A stretch of DNA of 64,000 nt from Pyrocephalus nanus (taxonomy: Eukaryota > Chordata > Aves > Passeriformes > Tyrannidae), in NCBI GenBank assembly GCA_038380795.1, contig CM076262.1, positions 68,964,629 through 69,028,628 on the forward strand, read 5' to 3'. Under the pieces are notes generated by a model, which was not told the DNA's origin, made no database searches, and was given only the letters and a program-made list of their open reading frames with translations. Positions 23,527 to 36,051 of the stretch are shown here, piece after piece; positions within the stretch are counted from its first letter, which is position 1, and each line of letters begins with the position of its first letter. Both the position numbers and the translations under genes were made by a program.

Positions 23527-25240
23527 AAGTACTTTACAGGGCACTCTTTCTTATCTATTCCTTGTGCCTCAAAAATGGTGTCACCTGGACATCATACCCT
23601 TTGGATAATAAATTCTGGTATGTTTTCCCCATATTCAAGGTTGATAGGAAGCACAGTGAATAGAACAGAGTTAAGATAGCAGCTTGTAGGCAGGAATTCT
23701 CTACATTTAGAACTGGCTTAACTGTAATGTTGCTACACTGTAGGTCACATGACGGATTTTTCTGTCCTAAGCCAAGTTGTGCAAGAGGTTCTATTACAGT
23801 TCACTCTCCCTTAGGATAAAGTTCAACCATAAGACCTTAATCTGTCAGAAGGGAAGTGTCCACGGTTCTATTTGTTTCCTGTGCTGTGTTTTCTCTGTAA
23901 ATAATGTCATGTCCATGTGAAATTATCCTTTTACTTCTCGTATGAGCACATCTTATGAGATATGAGATGCATCACCGGCAAAATCTGAGTTCAGATCTGG
24001 TCTAAAGATAGAGCAGCACTCAGGTGTCCCTCAGGTGACTTAAAATATAAATAAGAAGGAGTGATGGAGGAAAATTAAGGATAGAAGAAAAGAGATTTCA
24101 GTGGGTGGCACAACAAACCAAGGCTAGTCCTTAACAGCCCTCTGTAATATCCAGTTCTTGTCTGACATCTACAACAGAATTGGGTCAGAGACTTTTCTTG
24201 AAGCCACAACTGCCTTCATGAGGCTGTAGGGAATGGGAAATCTACGTCCTGTCAAACGTGTGGAAAAAGGCCAAGGAAATTCCCAAGGTGTCAGGCAAAG
24301 TGAACCCAGCTGTGGAAACTTCATTTTCTTAAGAAAAGGTAAATGGCTTACCCGATCTCTCCCAGCAAGCAAATAACCTCCTGGGGGATGGGTTTCCCAG
24401 TGTCTTCTGCTGCCCAGCTCCATGTCCTTTCCCACAAAGCTCCATGCTAAAAGGCCAAAGTCATAATCTGACCCTTCCTTTTCAAGCTTCTGTTGTTTGC
24501 TTTCTTTAGGTTAGAACAATATATGATATTTAATCATATTTTCTAAGGTAACTTCACTATTTCCCTCCAGGGTGCTCTCTGACTTTGATATCACTTGCAA
24601 CTTACTATGAAACTTTTTTTTACTCTTATTTTTCAGCCATTAATTAACTTAATTGATTCTTCTCTCTTTCCATCTCTCATCCACTTTCATCTCATCCACT
24701 TTAATATCACTTTGAAGCAGTGTTGATGTGAGTGGTCAAAAGAACATGGGAAATGATCATCAAATAAGCAACAAAATATGCAATACTTTGCTCCTGTGTT
24801 GTTTTTTTTGACCTGTCAGTGTGCTGAAAGGCTGAATTCAACTGCTGTGGCCTCATTTTTATTAAGATTTTGAGCACTCCTGAGCATCAGCTGCCACCAC
24901 GATGGGTTGGAGCCGAAATGAACCCCCCAAAAAGCCCCAAATAAAAAGTGATTTAAAGAATTTGAATTTTCTCTCCCATATCTTTTTTTATTATAGAGTT
25001 CCACACCTGTAGAACTGCTGTCGAATCAAGAGCTTTCAAGGACCATTTAAAGGCTGTATTTTGCCATCTAGAAGTGACTGAGATTCACATATCTCAGGTG
25101 TGAGACAGCAGGGGCTCAGACCGACGACCTGGAGGCATCAGTGGGCAGAATTTGAGTGCCATCACAACTCCACTCCTTCAAATCAATCTGACACAAACAC
25201 AGCCTTCTTATGCATATTGCCTCTCAGTATTTAACATCTG

Positions 25241-25270
25241 GTTGTTTTGGTTTGGTTTGTTTGTTTGTTT
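25241..25270 (+). repeat. (TTTG)n simple repeat
   Basis: GTTGTTTTGGTTTGG passes into TTTG units. This is the complement of the AAAC grammar seen in other tracts of the window. Confidence 0.85.
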
Positions 25271-28200
25271 TACAGAAAGCCAAATGGATCATAAGGAAAG
25301 TAAACTCTTACAATACGTAAGGAGGAAAGTTAATCAGCTGTGAATAAGTAGTTGTTATCCCCAGAGTAATTAGTGTCACTAGAAAACTCTGACCTTCCAG
25401 ACTATCTGCAAACTCTTAGACTGTCCTCACACATAACAGACAGAAAGTAAAATACCTCCTCCAGAGCCCCTGAGAACATCACATCCCCAGCTTGCAAACA
25501 TTTGCAGAGTTATTAGTTTTGAGTCTTTGTGACATGAAGCGTAATTATATCTGAGTATCTTCTCATAAGATGAGGAGCTACTGACACAGTGTCAAACCCA
25601 CTAATCTGTTCTGATTACACTGGGATACTTTTTTTCAGGGTGCCCTTTCCCCCCCTCTCCCCCTTCTTTTATATGGTGTTTGCACAGCATAGGTGAGCAT
25701 CTTTTGTTTCATTGCTTATGATCCTCTGCTCATGGGGGACCTGCAAAGTTATTCAAATAACAAAAGCAAAAAATTGTGCTCATGAGGAAAATTTATTAGA
25801 ACCACCTATGACTTGTTTCAGACACCATCTCCTGGCTTATTGCACTGTAAAAAAAAATATTTTCCTTTGTTAATGTTTGTGCAGCTTGTTACAAGTCCTT
25901 CTGCCTGTGAAAAGCATGGAATTCAGGCTCAGAGCAGACAGTGGCAGAGAAACACCTGAAGTCCACATGATTTCCAGTGAATTTTAATCCTACCCAGGTT
26001 ATCTCACTACAGGTGTAGACACTGGCTTTGCTCCCACTGCTCTGTTGTGCAGCACATCCTTTCCACATCCAAATACTTGCCTTACTAAGAGGCAACCACA
26101 GCAGCCTGAGGCAGAAGCTGTCCAGAACAAAGAGGGATTAAACGATCAATTTGGGGTTCAGCTTGCAAGGAACTTTATTGGGACCAGGTTGAACATACAA
26201 AGGGGATGGTTAGAAAGGCCATGGACCTTCTGTGGGCAGTGCAGGCTCTGCAGTCCCTACCCCTGCTTAGAAAAATAAGCCTGTCAAGAGGTCTGAGAAC
26301 TGACTCTGCCATAAATATGGATCAGATAAGAAGGAAGCTCCTGTTTATGCTGTTCTAATTATTCACTTTCCTGCTGCAGTTGCTGATTTGATGGATCACA
26401 ACAGCCCTCCCAGTCAATATAAATAGTGGCAACACTGTTGAAGAAGGAGTTTGAACTCAGCAGAACTGATGGCTGTAGCTCACAAAGATATTGGAGAGAG
26501 AATCCTCACTCTTCCAGGAATTAGGTTTCCCAGCCAGATTCCAAACTACCTCAATAGTAAAACCTCTTGCAACATGGCCATTTCTTTCTGAAGCATCTAC
26601 TAAAATGAAGCTTTGCACATTTTTCCTGAAGCTTCTGTGTGTTCTCATAATTCAGTCAGAGAAATACAACATTTGGGGTTTTTTTTCCCCTTCATTTGCT
26701 ACCAGCTGAAAGAATGAAAGTGGTTTTCCTGTGCTCTGACACCTGGAATGCCCTTTTGTCCCACACATCCTCTCTTTCTCTCTCTGAGCACCCCCTCAGT
26801 GCTGTCCTGCTGTCTGATTTTCTGGAAACAGCTGGAGATTGAACTCCAAGGCTGCCGTTGTGCAGAGGGAATCGATTAGCAGATAACACCAGCTGCCTTC
26901 AGGACCTGATGGACGTGGGATTTGTGCTGTGCTGACTCCAGAGGATCTCAGTGATGAGTTCTGTTACTAAACCTGCCCCCAAACGTGGCAGCTGCTTTGC
27001 AAACACGGTCATTGGAGAGTTACACATTGAACGCTGATGGTGGGGGGCTGCAAAAACCCTCAAGGTTTTGGGGTTACTTATTTTGCTCAGAACCTGTGCT
27101 TTTCTTATCCCTGTCAATTTGCCTCATTGAAAGAAAAATCAAACTCTGGCTATGACTCAACAGCAGACTGAATCAATTAAAAAGGAAATTTAAAATAAAT
27201 GGCATCCTTATCGCTGGATTGCAGTAACTCTGAAGGAGCAACACGTAGTTCTCACAGTTATAGTGTTCTTTCTTGGGGTGATGTGGGAAGCAAAAGCATT
27301 AAGGGAAAATAATGGCCTTTGTTTAGAGTGATATCAACTTAACAAAGCTTTTAAGAATACCGGGGGACTGAAGGAACCATTCAGGAGACCAATTTCCTAA
27401 GGCACAACTACACACCTATAAATATGTAAAAATATCTAAAAGTATGAATAAGTACACTGTTGGTACTCAACCCAAAATCTTTTTATCTCTACCAAAAGAA
27501 ACAGACTTGGGGAAGGCTCGCACTCAAGCATATCTTCAAGCAGATAAAAGGAAATATTTACATTTTGAATAGAAAGTCATTCTAGGGAAGTGATTGCCAT
27601 AAGAATACTTTTAAGACATTGTATGGTGGAGTTTTTCTTTAAATAAACAAAGACGGAATTAAATATTTACAGGACAAAAGAGCTCTTGTAAGCTACCAGA
27701 AAACTATGTTAGAGCAATATTTAATTGTGCTCCAGAGCTCAATCTGATTAGTTTTCCTCATTACACAACCAGGTAGGACTTCTCTTTTTTTCCTCTTTGT
27801 TTCAGAAGGATTTCAGAGTCAGCTATCAAAGACAGGATTTGTAATTTGTAATTAAGTTTCAGGCTGGAATTTGAACCTGAGACAAGTGAAAACAACTCAT
27901 AATCACAGGCTTAACTTTTCTCCTGATTCAATTGAAGAGACATGAAATGGCATTAAGTTAGTGCTGAGCACAATCTTCATGCCCTTGTTCCCAAGAAATG
28001 AGATGATCCTAAATATTTCCTCCTCTTCTTTATCCAAGCAGTATTTCCTCAATCAGTAGATTTATAATTTATCTGTGATTGCTCTTCTGGGCAAAGCTGG
28101 CCAAATTATCACACTGCTGCCTGGTGCTCTGCCTCCATTCTAACCCTGCTCAGTGCTTTTGGGGAGCTCTTGAACCTACTCCAGGCATCTCCTTGAAGGG

Positions 28201-29319
28201 ATTTGGCTTCCTAATACTCTGTGAACACATCCTGGGAAATCCCAGGTGTTGCAAAGTTGCTTGTGTCTGAGGAGTGAGAGAAGGGGGACCAGAGACTGCA
28301 GCAACTATTCCAAATTAGTAGCCACTTTCCTTAAGCCTTTGACAATAGAGACTTCATTTAGAAACAGAAACAGTAATTTCTAGGTGGTAGAGGTCGCACT
28401 GCAAGTTTTTGGTATCTCCCTCTACTTGCCTGTGCTCAAACCTGGTTCAGAGCAGCTGCTCCAGGTCCAACTTCCTGACTGCACTGTGAGTGAAGAGCTG
28501 GCTTAGATCTCTCATCAATAAACAAATACAAGAAAGGCTTTTTCAGCAGTCCTGTTTCCAGGTAACCGTGTCCTTTCCTCATGGATCACTATGGAAACCC
28601 GATTCCCTCCTTCTGTTTCCCCTAAGTAAGAAAGCACGGTTCCCTGCCAGCACAGAGGGGAACTCTCGGATTTCCTATTCCAGTCCTCGGCTCCACAATA
28701 GCACAGGGTCACTTTTAATTGTAATGTTAGGCACTTAAATTTCAGCAATGTTGAAACAGCCACCCCAGGCAGCCTCACAGCTGCTTCAAAACAATCTGCT
28801 AAAAATTCACTGGAAAGAAATGGAAGCCTTTATTTCACAGAGAACGGTGCTATTTCGTGCAGACAAAGGTGTAGAACACAGCTCAGCTCCCATCCTTCCA
28901 CCAGCCCAGCCTGGGTCACAAGGTGTTTCCACCTACACAGTAATTGCCATCATGCTCAGCTGATGCAAAAGGAGTTTCAGAAGACTTTAATCATGAACTT
29001 GGACTGGTCCAAAGTCAGGACAAAACTTTCTGAGCACATCTTAGGGTGTTTTCCAAACTGCTCCTGTCTGCATTTGATCAGGTCTTTTTCTTACCAGCTG
29101 ACATGGAGAAGTGCCATGATGATAAAAACAGACCTACTTCACCTTTCATTTTGGCCAAACTGCCCACCAGACAACACTGATTTCATCTCTACTTCCATCT
29201 TCACCTAAAATTTTGCCAGTTTACAATAAAAAAAAATAAAGGCAGTAGCACATCCCTCAGCCCCAAACACAAGCAGGTGCTTAACTTTTGCTGAAATGCT
29301 TCTGACCACAAACAGCTGA

Positions 29320-29376
29320 TTTTGGTGGGGTTTTTTTTGTTTGTTTGTTTGTTGGTTTGGGGTTTTTTTTTGTTTC
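29320..29376 (+). repeat. T/G-rich tract with TTTG repeats
   Basis: TTTTGGTGGGG, a T run, (TTTG)n, then GGTTTGGGG and a second T run. Read on the minus strand it is an A/C tract with AAAC units and CCCC blocks, like those at 5.6, 54.9 and 62.4 kb. Confidence 0.85.
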
Positions 29377-31141
29377 CAAATGTTTCTAGGTTTCTGTTTC
29401 ATGATTAAAGTCCTGCAACGTTCAGGTTTTTGATGACAAAAATCTGTGGGTTTCCTTCTTGGTACTCTTAGTTTTTAAAATACATGGTGGTGCGTCCTAC
29501 CAGTACCACAGATGGGTATATCAGCATGTTTCCCTACTTTCTGAGCCTGCATACTGAGATCTTAATATCACACACATTTCAACTTGTATATTTATGTGTC
29601 CTTGTCCTGGCATCTCTGCAGATCTGCAGCCATAAATGGCATTATCCATTCACCCTCTCATTACCATCATTATTGCTTTCTTTGGAGCAATAATGATGCC
29701 TAAAGGCATCTGGAGTTTCAGACAAATAAGTACAACAAAACAGCCCTTTCCTGTTATTAGCTTCCATGACAATCAGAAAATTAGTTTCCACTCTAATAGG
29801 TTATTTCCAACAAAATTCCTTTGCTCTTTTAAATTGCTACCACTGAGGTTGAGGTAGGGAGAACCACGGGCAGGTTGTATTTTGCTCTTTTGCTTCACGT
29901 TGCTTTAACGTGAATTTTCATATTGAAATTCCTAATTTCAAGACAAGAAGAGTCTTCCAGTGAAAAACTTGCACTGAGAGCCAAGAGTTTCAGTATTTTT
30001 GCATAAAACTATGAAAATTTCATTGCTTGTTCTGACTGGATTTTTTTTTTTTTTCTACTATGCAAGTGATCTTAATAAAGAGGCTTATTTTCCTTGATCT
30101 TTCTCTGGACACATTTAAGGCTACTTTTTATGCCCCTGTGAGGATGCTAGAGCTGAAGTTGGCAGAGGCCAGTCATAAATCACATGCAGTGTTGGTCCAG
30201 TTCCATTTGTAGATACACCCAAGGAGAAGCAGATGTAACATAAGGAAAAAAAGCAGAGAGCTGTTCCTAAAACTGTGTTGTTGGAGCAAGAGGAAACAAT
30301 TTTGCAGGCCTTGGGAGAGCTGTGTAAGTTTTGTTATAGACTTCAAGGGGCCAGGTATCACTACAGATGAAAACCTTGGAAAAGAGCTTCATTTGGCCAC
30401 TGCATCAGAGGACTGACATAAAGCAAAAGCTAAGAGGCCCTTTGTTGGTGCAGGGGATGGTTCTCTCCAGCAGAGACACCACATAAAACAACACAGACCC
30501 CACTCCAAATTCCTATCCCATCCAGTTTAGGAATAGAAGGCTCCACTCTTTGAATTTACTTCAGCATAAGACTGCACTCTGTCCCTCGAGCATTGGCTCT
30601 TCTCAGCACAACAGTGCAATCCTCAGAACAGTGCAAGTTTGGGAACAACACTACAGAAAAAAGTGAGCTCTGCCCTTGCATACATGCACACAGCATCTAG
30701 TCCAGGCCTAAAAAGGCATTTTAGAATTATATTGTCAAATGCTGATTGCTTTGCGGTATTGAAAGAGCTTCTGCTACAGTAATCCAAGCTGCTATTTTAT
30801 ATATTATAATAATGACAACGTGAAAAAAATACTCACTGTGTCCTTCCAGCTTCCACTGACTGTCCCTCTTGACAGGCAGCAAGTTCCCCTTTGTGATAAA
30901 GGTAAGCAGAAGCCAGGAGGAGAAGATATTAAAGAGAGGTTTCTGAGTGTGATCAAGCTCCACTTCAGCATCACCTCAGACTTAGTTACTGGGTTTGGTT
31001 TTGCACTGCAGTAGCAGAACATGCAGGAACAGCAGCCCTGGCAGATTCTTGGGGTTGTTGCCATCTCCCAAGGAGAAGCAGCTGCTTCTGTATGGGCTGT
31101 AAAAATGTGTGCTGGGCCTTTGGCAAACTGGATACAGCTGT

Positions 31142-31636
31142 AGGGGGCCAATGGAATCCCAGGGGCATTAGGAGGATCATTGACAGCAGGTGATCCTGCC
31201 CCTCTGCTCAGCCCTGTGAGGCACATCTGGGACTGGAGCATCTCTGGGAGCAGGAAAGGCTGAGGGAGCTGGGGCTGTTCAGTCTTCAGAGGAGGGGGGC
31301 CTAAGAGGGGCTCTCCCCAGTGTGTCGGGGTCTGCAGGGAGGGGGCAGAGGATGGACCAGGCTCTGCTCAGGGGGGCCCAGCAATGGCACAAGAGCAACG
31401 GGCAGGAACTGATGCCCAGGAAGTTCCACCTGGAGGTGAGAAAGAACTTCTTTGCTGGGCAGTGACCCAGCACTGAACACAGAGGGTGTGGAGTCTCCTC
31501 ACTGGGGATATTCCAGAACCATCTGAACACAATCCTGTGCCATGTGCTCTGGGATGGCCCTGCTGGAGCAGAGAGGTGGGACCAGATGAGCCACTGTGGT
31601 CCCTTCCAGGCAGACCCATCCTGTGATTCTGCAGGT
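31142..31636 (+). mobile_element. CR1 LINE, sense, internally deleted
   Basis: Sense CR1 with recognisable ORF2 C-terminal and 3' UTR blocks: CATTAGGAGGATCATTGACAG, GTGATCCTGCCCCTCTGCTC, GTGAGGCACATCTGGG, GCTGAGGGAGCTGGGGCTG, AGAAAGAACTTCTTTGCTGG. It then ends with GTGGTCCCTTCCAGGCAGACC and CATCCTGTGATTCTGCAG. The sequence that normally lies between the CACATCTGG block and the GGCTGAGGGAGCTGGGG block is shortened, which indicates an internal deletion. No intact frame remains. Confidence 0.93.
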
Positions 31637-33212
31637 TTGGAGAGTTTACATTCCATGTTCAGTCTTGGACAGGTGTCAGAAATATTAGGAGGAAAAAGAA
31701 CTAACAACAAATCCATTTCTTTTTTTTTTTCCTCACAGAAAGCATAGAGCAAAAATGCTTCTTAGCAAGGATCCCGTGCACTCCAATAAATAATGTTGAT
31801 TGCAAACCTAAAAGTTTGAAATAGAGAATAAGTTTGTAGACCCAAAATGCGTTTTTAACAAAGGCACACAAATGACTTGATGATGTTTTTAAAATCTATT
31901 TTCTCTTCAGTTTTTTGTGAAATAACTGACTGTTTTGGCCAGCTTTGAAAGATATGCTGGTGGTTTGTGCATCAGAAAGAGAATAGTAGAGATGATCACA
32001 TTGACAATATATCTTGGCTTGTGAATAAGTGTTTGCAAAGCAGAACTGAGAATCTTAGATAGAAGCACTATAGAAATAAAAAAATTAGCAGAAGTTCTGG
32101 AGAAAGCTCATTCTGTAATAGGGCTGATTTGAACCTGACTGGTATGAAGTACATAGCTTTTCCAAAAACCAACACACAAACAAAATCAAAACAAAGTATT
32201 AAAGGACTACTGTAAATGAGTGTGTTATGTAAATCCAAAAGGGGTCACTTAGATATTTAGCTATTGCTGCCTTCATAGAAACTTAGTGGCACCTTATGAA
32301 GTGTTTAGAAGTGCTCAACTCGTGCCCCTGAAAATGTTATCCATGAGCTACCTTGCCATTTTTTTTGTCTTTACTGTTCATTAGAAAATAGGCCACTAAG
32401 CTCATCTTAATCAGCCAGTTCCAGAAATTTCAAAGGAGATTAAACCAGAGCAGGTCCTAAACCTGCGTGTTCCCCTGGTAGAGAAAGGCTGGTTTGTGGT
32501 CCAGCCCAAGTATTTCCGGCAGGGATTGCAAGGAAGGGTCAGAGATCTCTCCCGCCTTATGCCATGGAACCCCAAAAACCTCGTGAAAATTTCTGCCATT
32601 GCAAACAGAAGCTAAATTCGGAATCCTGAGAGGAAAAGAACTTTTTAGGTGCATCCTGACAGTTTTCTCATCCCAGCCCCTTGGTGCAGTGTCATCTCCC
32701 GTTGTTCCAGCAGGTAGAGCTATGGCTCCAAATATTTCCCGGAAAAGCAGCTGATCCATTCATTTGAGCACCGTCTGTCTTCCCAGCTGCATGACTTCGT
32801 GTTTGGGATCAGAGCTCTGAAAACAAATCCAGACCAAAGCACATCCATCCTGCCCGCCCTTCCAGAACTGGCAGGAAGCTAAAACCGGGATCCCATCAGC
32901 TGGACAAGCCTTAATCTCGCTGAGCCAGCTCTAAGACTGCCCACAAACAAATACCTTGTTACATGGGCTGAAGAGCTGAGCTAAAAGCCTAGCTGTCCCA
33001 ATGAACAGGGTGCCCTTTGAGGCAACAGGAGGTGATATCCAGAATATCCTTGTATTTCCTAAGTCAGTCAGAACTGCCTGGTTTAGATAAAGTAGATAGT
33101 ACTGTTGCTGTTTGTGGATTATCATGGATCATTTCCAACCTCAAAATTCTAAATTTCTTGACCGAGCCTTTTCAGAACCTGGACCAGGCCTGCAGTGACT
33201 GTTAGACAGATG

Positions 33213-33294
33213 TTTAGTGGCTGGAGAGAATCAGATCTTTGGTCTTGTTTCAGTTTAGTGGCTGGAGAAAATCAGATCTTTGGTCTTGTTTCAG
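33213..33294 (+). repeat. 41-bp tandem duplication, two copies
   Basis: Two adjacent 41-bp units (33213-33253 and 33254-33294), each beginning TTTAGTGGCTGGAGA and ending TTGGTCTTGTTTCAG, differ at only one base (G in unit 1, A in unit 2, at unit position 15). The near identity shows a recent duplication. Each unit ends in TTTCAG, so it duplicates a potential splice acceptor. Confidence 0.95.
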
Positions 33295-34034
33295 TTTCTG
33301 ACTGTACCAGAAAGAGAAACATCCCTCCTCCCAACGAGAGAGCTCCCACTGATGAAGATGGAATCTCCAGGTATTTCTCTCCAGCCCAGCCCTCAGATAT
33401 GACACCAGACAAGCAAAAGGGGTGGTTTCTGTACACAGAAACCTGCATGAAGGTGCACACTGAGCCACATCTTTGGAGGCTGAATCAATAAAACACTTTG
33501 GGATGATAAATTAACCTCCAAACAGAAAGAGACAATTATTTGCACTTTACTGCCCTTTCTGGATTTAGCTGATAGCCTTATGATAATTCATTGATTCCTT
33601 TTGAACAATATCAGTGCCACCCAAGGCACAACAGTTCTGTAGAAGAGCTGCAATTATTGAGCTCTTTGAAGTTGCTTGCAATTTGCAGTCAGAGGCCATG
33701 CAGGAAATATGAATATTGAGTGTTATAAAGAGAAAGAATGTCATTCAAAGTGTCTCCAGTGCAGGGGCAAAGAGACATTGAATTAATGTTTTCTGGCATC
33801 AGCGGACAGTGCAGGCAACCTCAGTTCCACTGCTTTACGTGGAATTAGTACAAGTGCAATCTGTTGGAACTGAGGTCTCAAGTAGTAGAAATTTGTGCAG
33901 TTCCATCAAAATCAGTGAATCTCTATTTGCAGAGGATCAGAGGAAGTAGCTGTTTGCACTTTTTTCCTGCAGCCTGCTGATATTCTATCATTTCTCTCTG
34001 CTTTCTTTTGTTACTGACATCCGCTGGTAGCAGT

Positions 34035-34060
34035 TCTTAGCATGTCAGCACATGCTAAGA
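34035..34060. repeat. Perfect 11-bp inverted repeat, 4-nt loop
   Basis: TCTTAGCATGT (34035-34045) and ACATGCTAAGA (34050-34060) are exact reverse complements around CAGC. It is a short stem, possibly a dimeric transcription-factor site or chance. Confidence 0.8.
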
Positions 34061-34714
34061 GATGATGTGTTACCCTCAGTAGTATGTCCTCCTTAATCCA
34101 ATATTAGAATTGCCATGGAAACCTCTTAGCAACATGGAAGAGGAAAATGGAATGACAAAGGAAAGATGCAGTCAGCTCGCCTGAGAATTCCAGGGGCAAA
34201 AAACCCCAAACCACAGAAACCCACTCGCCTTGGGAAAACACCAGGAACCAGACTAGCCTGCATCTGAGAAGTTCAGTTTTCAGATTCCAGAGTGGATTAT
34301 CTCCACCCTTTTCAGCATGTTCCTTTAAGTTGCTCTTTGGTCAGCTCCCCAGCCTATCTTTTAGTTTTAACACCAAACCCCTTCTCCTAGAAGCTCAGCT
34401 TCAGGTCTTGAGCCTGCTTTTTTATTTTAGCTGTAGGAATTTTTATTCTGAGAGTCCATAGAATACGTTGAACAGTGAGCAATATGCATTTATTCAGTCA
34501 CTAGGAAATGTTTCCTGTGAGGCTTGACAGATTTTGACAGCGTGGGTAAGATTTACAAGATGATAAATGACATTGGATAGCTAAACTGACAAGTGTTGAA
34601 GATACCTGAGGAAACACCTACAACACAGGGGCAGACAAATCCCACCTCTGAGTTGGTTAGACATGAACTGGCTCCAGTATGGGAACTATGGACCTGAAAA
34701 GATAAGCTGCTGGG

Positions 34715-35005
34715 GAAGTACCTGGTTGAACAGAGAGGTCTGGCTGGAACTCAGGGAAAAGGAGAGCTTATGACCTTTGGAAGAAAGAGCAGGCAATGCA
34801 GGAGGACTACAAGGATGTCATGACTTCATGCAGGGAGAAAATTAGAAGGGCCAAAGCCCAGCTGGAACTTAATGTGGCTTCTGCTGTCAAAGACGACAAA
34901 AAGGGCTTTTGTAAATGCAGCAGCAACAAAAGGAAAACTAAGGAAAATCTCCATCCTTTATTGGATGTGGGGGGAATCATAGTGATAAAGGATGAGGAAA
35001 AGTCT
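34715..35005 (+). mobile_element. CR1 LINE ORF2 internal fragment (linker to RT)
   Basis: The plus strand encodes the CR1 ORF2 segment between the endonuclease and the reverse transcriptase. The residues AYDLWKKEQAMQEDYKD (34766-34816) lead into REKIRRAKAQLELNVASAVK, then KENLHPLLDVGG and KDEEK. The family typically shows REKIRRAKAQLELN and KENLHPLLD at this point. The reading frame is open for about 80 codons, but similarity stops near 35003, before the reverse-transcriptase core, and no CR1 3' end follows. The copy therefore lost both ends. Unlike the other CR1 pieces it shows a region far upstream of the 3' end. Confidence 0.9.
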
Positions 35006-36038
35006 CTTTATCTACTTCCCCAATTTTCAAGTCAAGGGAAGATGGACACTCTTGGTCTTTTTTTTTGACACTTCCACAGACTCTGAAGTACAGCTCAGTT
35101 CTGGGATCAGTGGAGCACACATTCCACTGGCTCAGTTTGCAGCTCACCAGCACTGGTGAAACAGCACCTCAGTCTCTGGCTGTGAGAGGGACATTCAGAG
35201 AACAGAAATGCCTGTCCTAAATACTCAGGCCATTCATAAAAACCTGCATAAAACTTAAGGCCTCAGCTGTGCCAGACAGTCTCACCATGTATTTCTGACC
35301 ATTTCCCTGAAATCTGCTTGAAGGAATACCACTAAGTTATTTTCTCTGGGTTAGGTATTTCCACCCAATTCAGGACATTTGTAAAGAAACTTGAATTTAT
35401 CTTTCTGCAGCTGAATTTCAGAGGCCCAATGTTTAGCGTTTTCTGAGAAATCAACTGTTGAATTTGATCCTTATTGTTAAAAATAGTGCATTCACCTTAA
35501 TATATACCCTTTGATCTCCCCAACTCTTCACCAAGTGCACCTACAGGACTGGTTCTCCTGGGTGTGATCTTTGACAGGAACTAAAAGTGGGCTTTGTAAA
35601 TGACTCAGAATTTAGGATTTTTACAAGACTGACAGTTGACATTATGAATTATTGTACAAGTAAGTCCAACTCCTACAGGAATTCACAAAGGAGACTCACA
35701 GGGTGATAAGTGTTGCTTTCAGCAAAGCTAACATAAATGTCTAAGACAAGCCAAATTAATCACTGTTTGTAGATGTCGGATGTCTAAATGTAATGTTGGA
35801 AATCACAACAAAGTACTTCCTTTACCATAAGCAAGAAAAATACATTTTATAGGTCTCTTACAGACTTAGAGACTTTGTTTTTCGTTTCCAAGAGCGGTGA
35901 CATAAAATTGTCCAGGGCAGAAGGACAAATGTCTTTAAATATCAAACACAAATTACTCCATAATATCAAATTAGGTTAAAAAGTAGTAGTTCACTAGTAA
36001 AACATAAAATAAGACATCCTACTAGATGGCCACAATCT

Positions 36039-36051
36039 GTGTGTGTGTGTG
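36039..36051 (+). repeat. Short GT microsatellite
   Basis: (GT)6G flanked by CACAATCT and GAATACTG. Confidence 0.85.

Larger units (their letters stand above)
21888..31141. other. Long unique AT-rich, gene-free stretch
   Basis: About 9.3 kb without a recognisable gene or interspersed element. The part from 21.95 to 24.15 kb has no open frame above about 60 codons on either strand. Simple sequence includes a TA/CA microsatellite at 23502-23526, (TTTG)n at 25241-25270 and another at 29320-29376, and a T run near 30041-30054. Exon-like snippets occur, for example CTTTGTGATAAAG followed by GTAAGC near 30886-30903, but they could not be linked into a gene. Confidence 0.5.
31637..34714. other. Unique stretch with a tandem duplication
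   Basis: About 3 kb without a recognisable gene. It contains a moderately GC-richer part (about 32460-32930) whose minus strand stays open for about 100 codons with no known family, a two-copy 41-bp tandem repeat at 33213-33294, and an inverted repeat at 34035-34060. Confidence 0.5.

Noticed and set aside
30825..30900. Opposed exon-like snippets on both strands near 30.85 kb
   Set aside because: Both strands offer splice-like sites around the same 50 bp, and neither links to another segment. Typical background of splice consensus matches.
32457..32759. 100-codon minus-strand frame
   Set aside because: No family recognised and no convincing splice pair. Slightly higher G+C makes a chance open frame likely.
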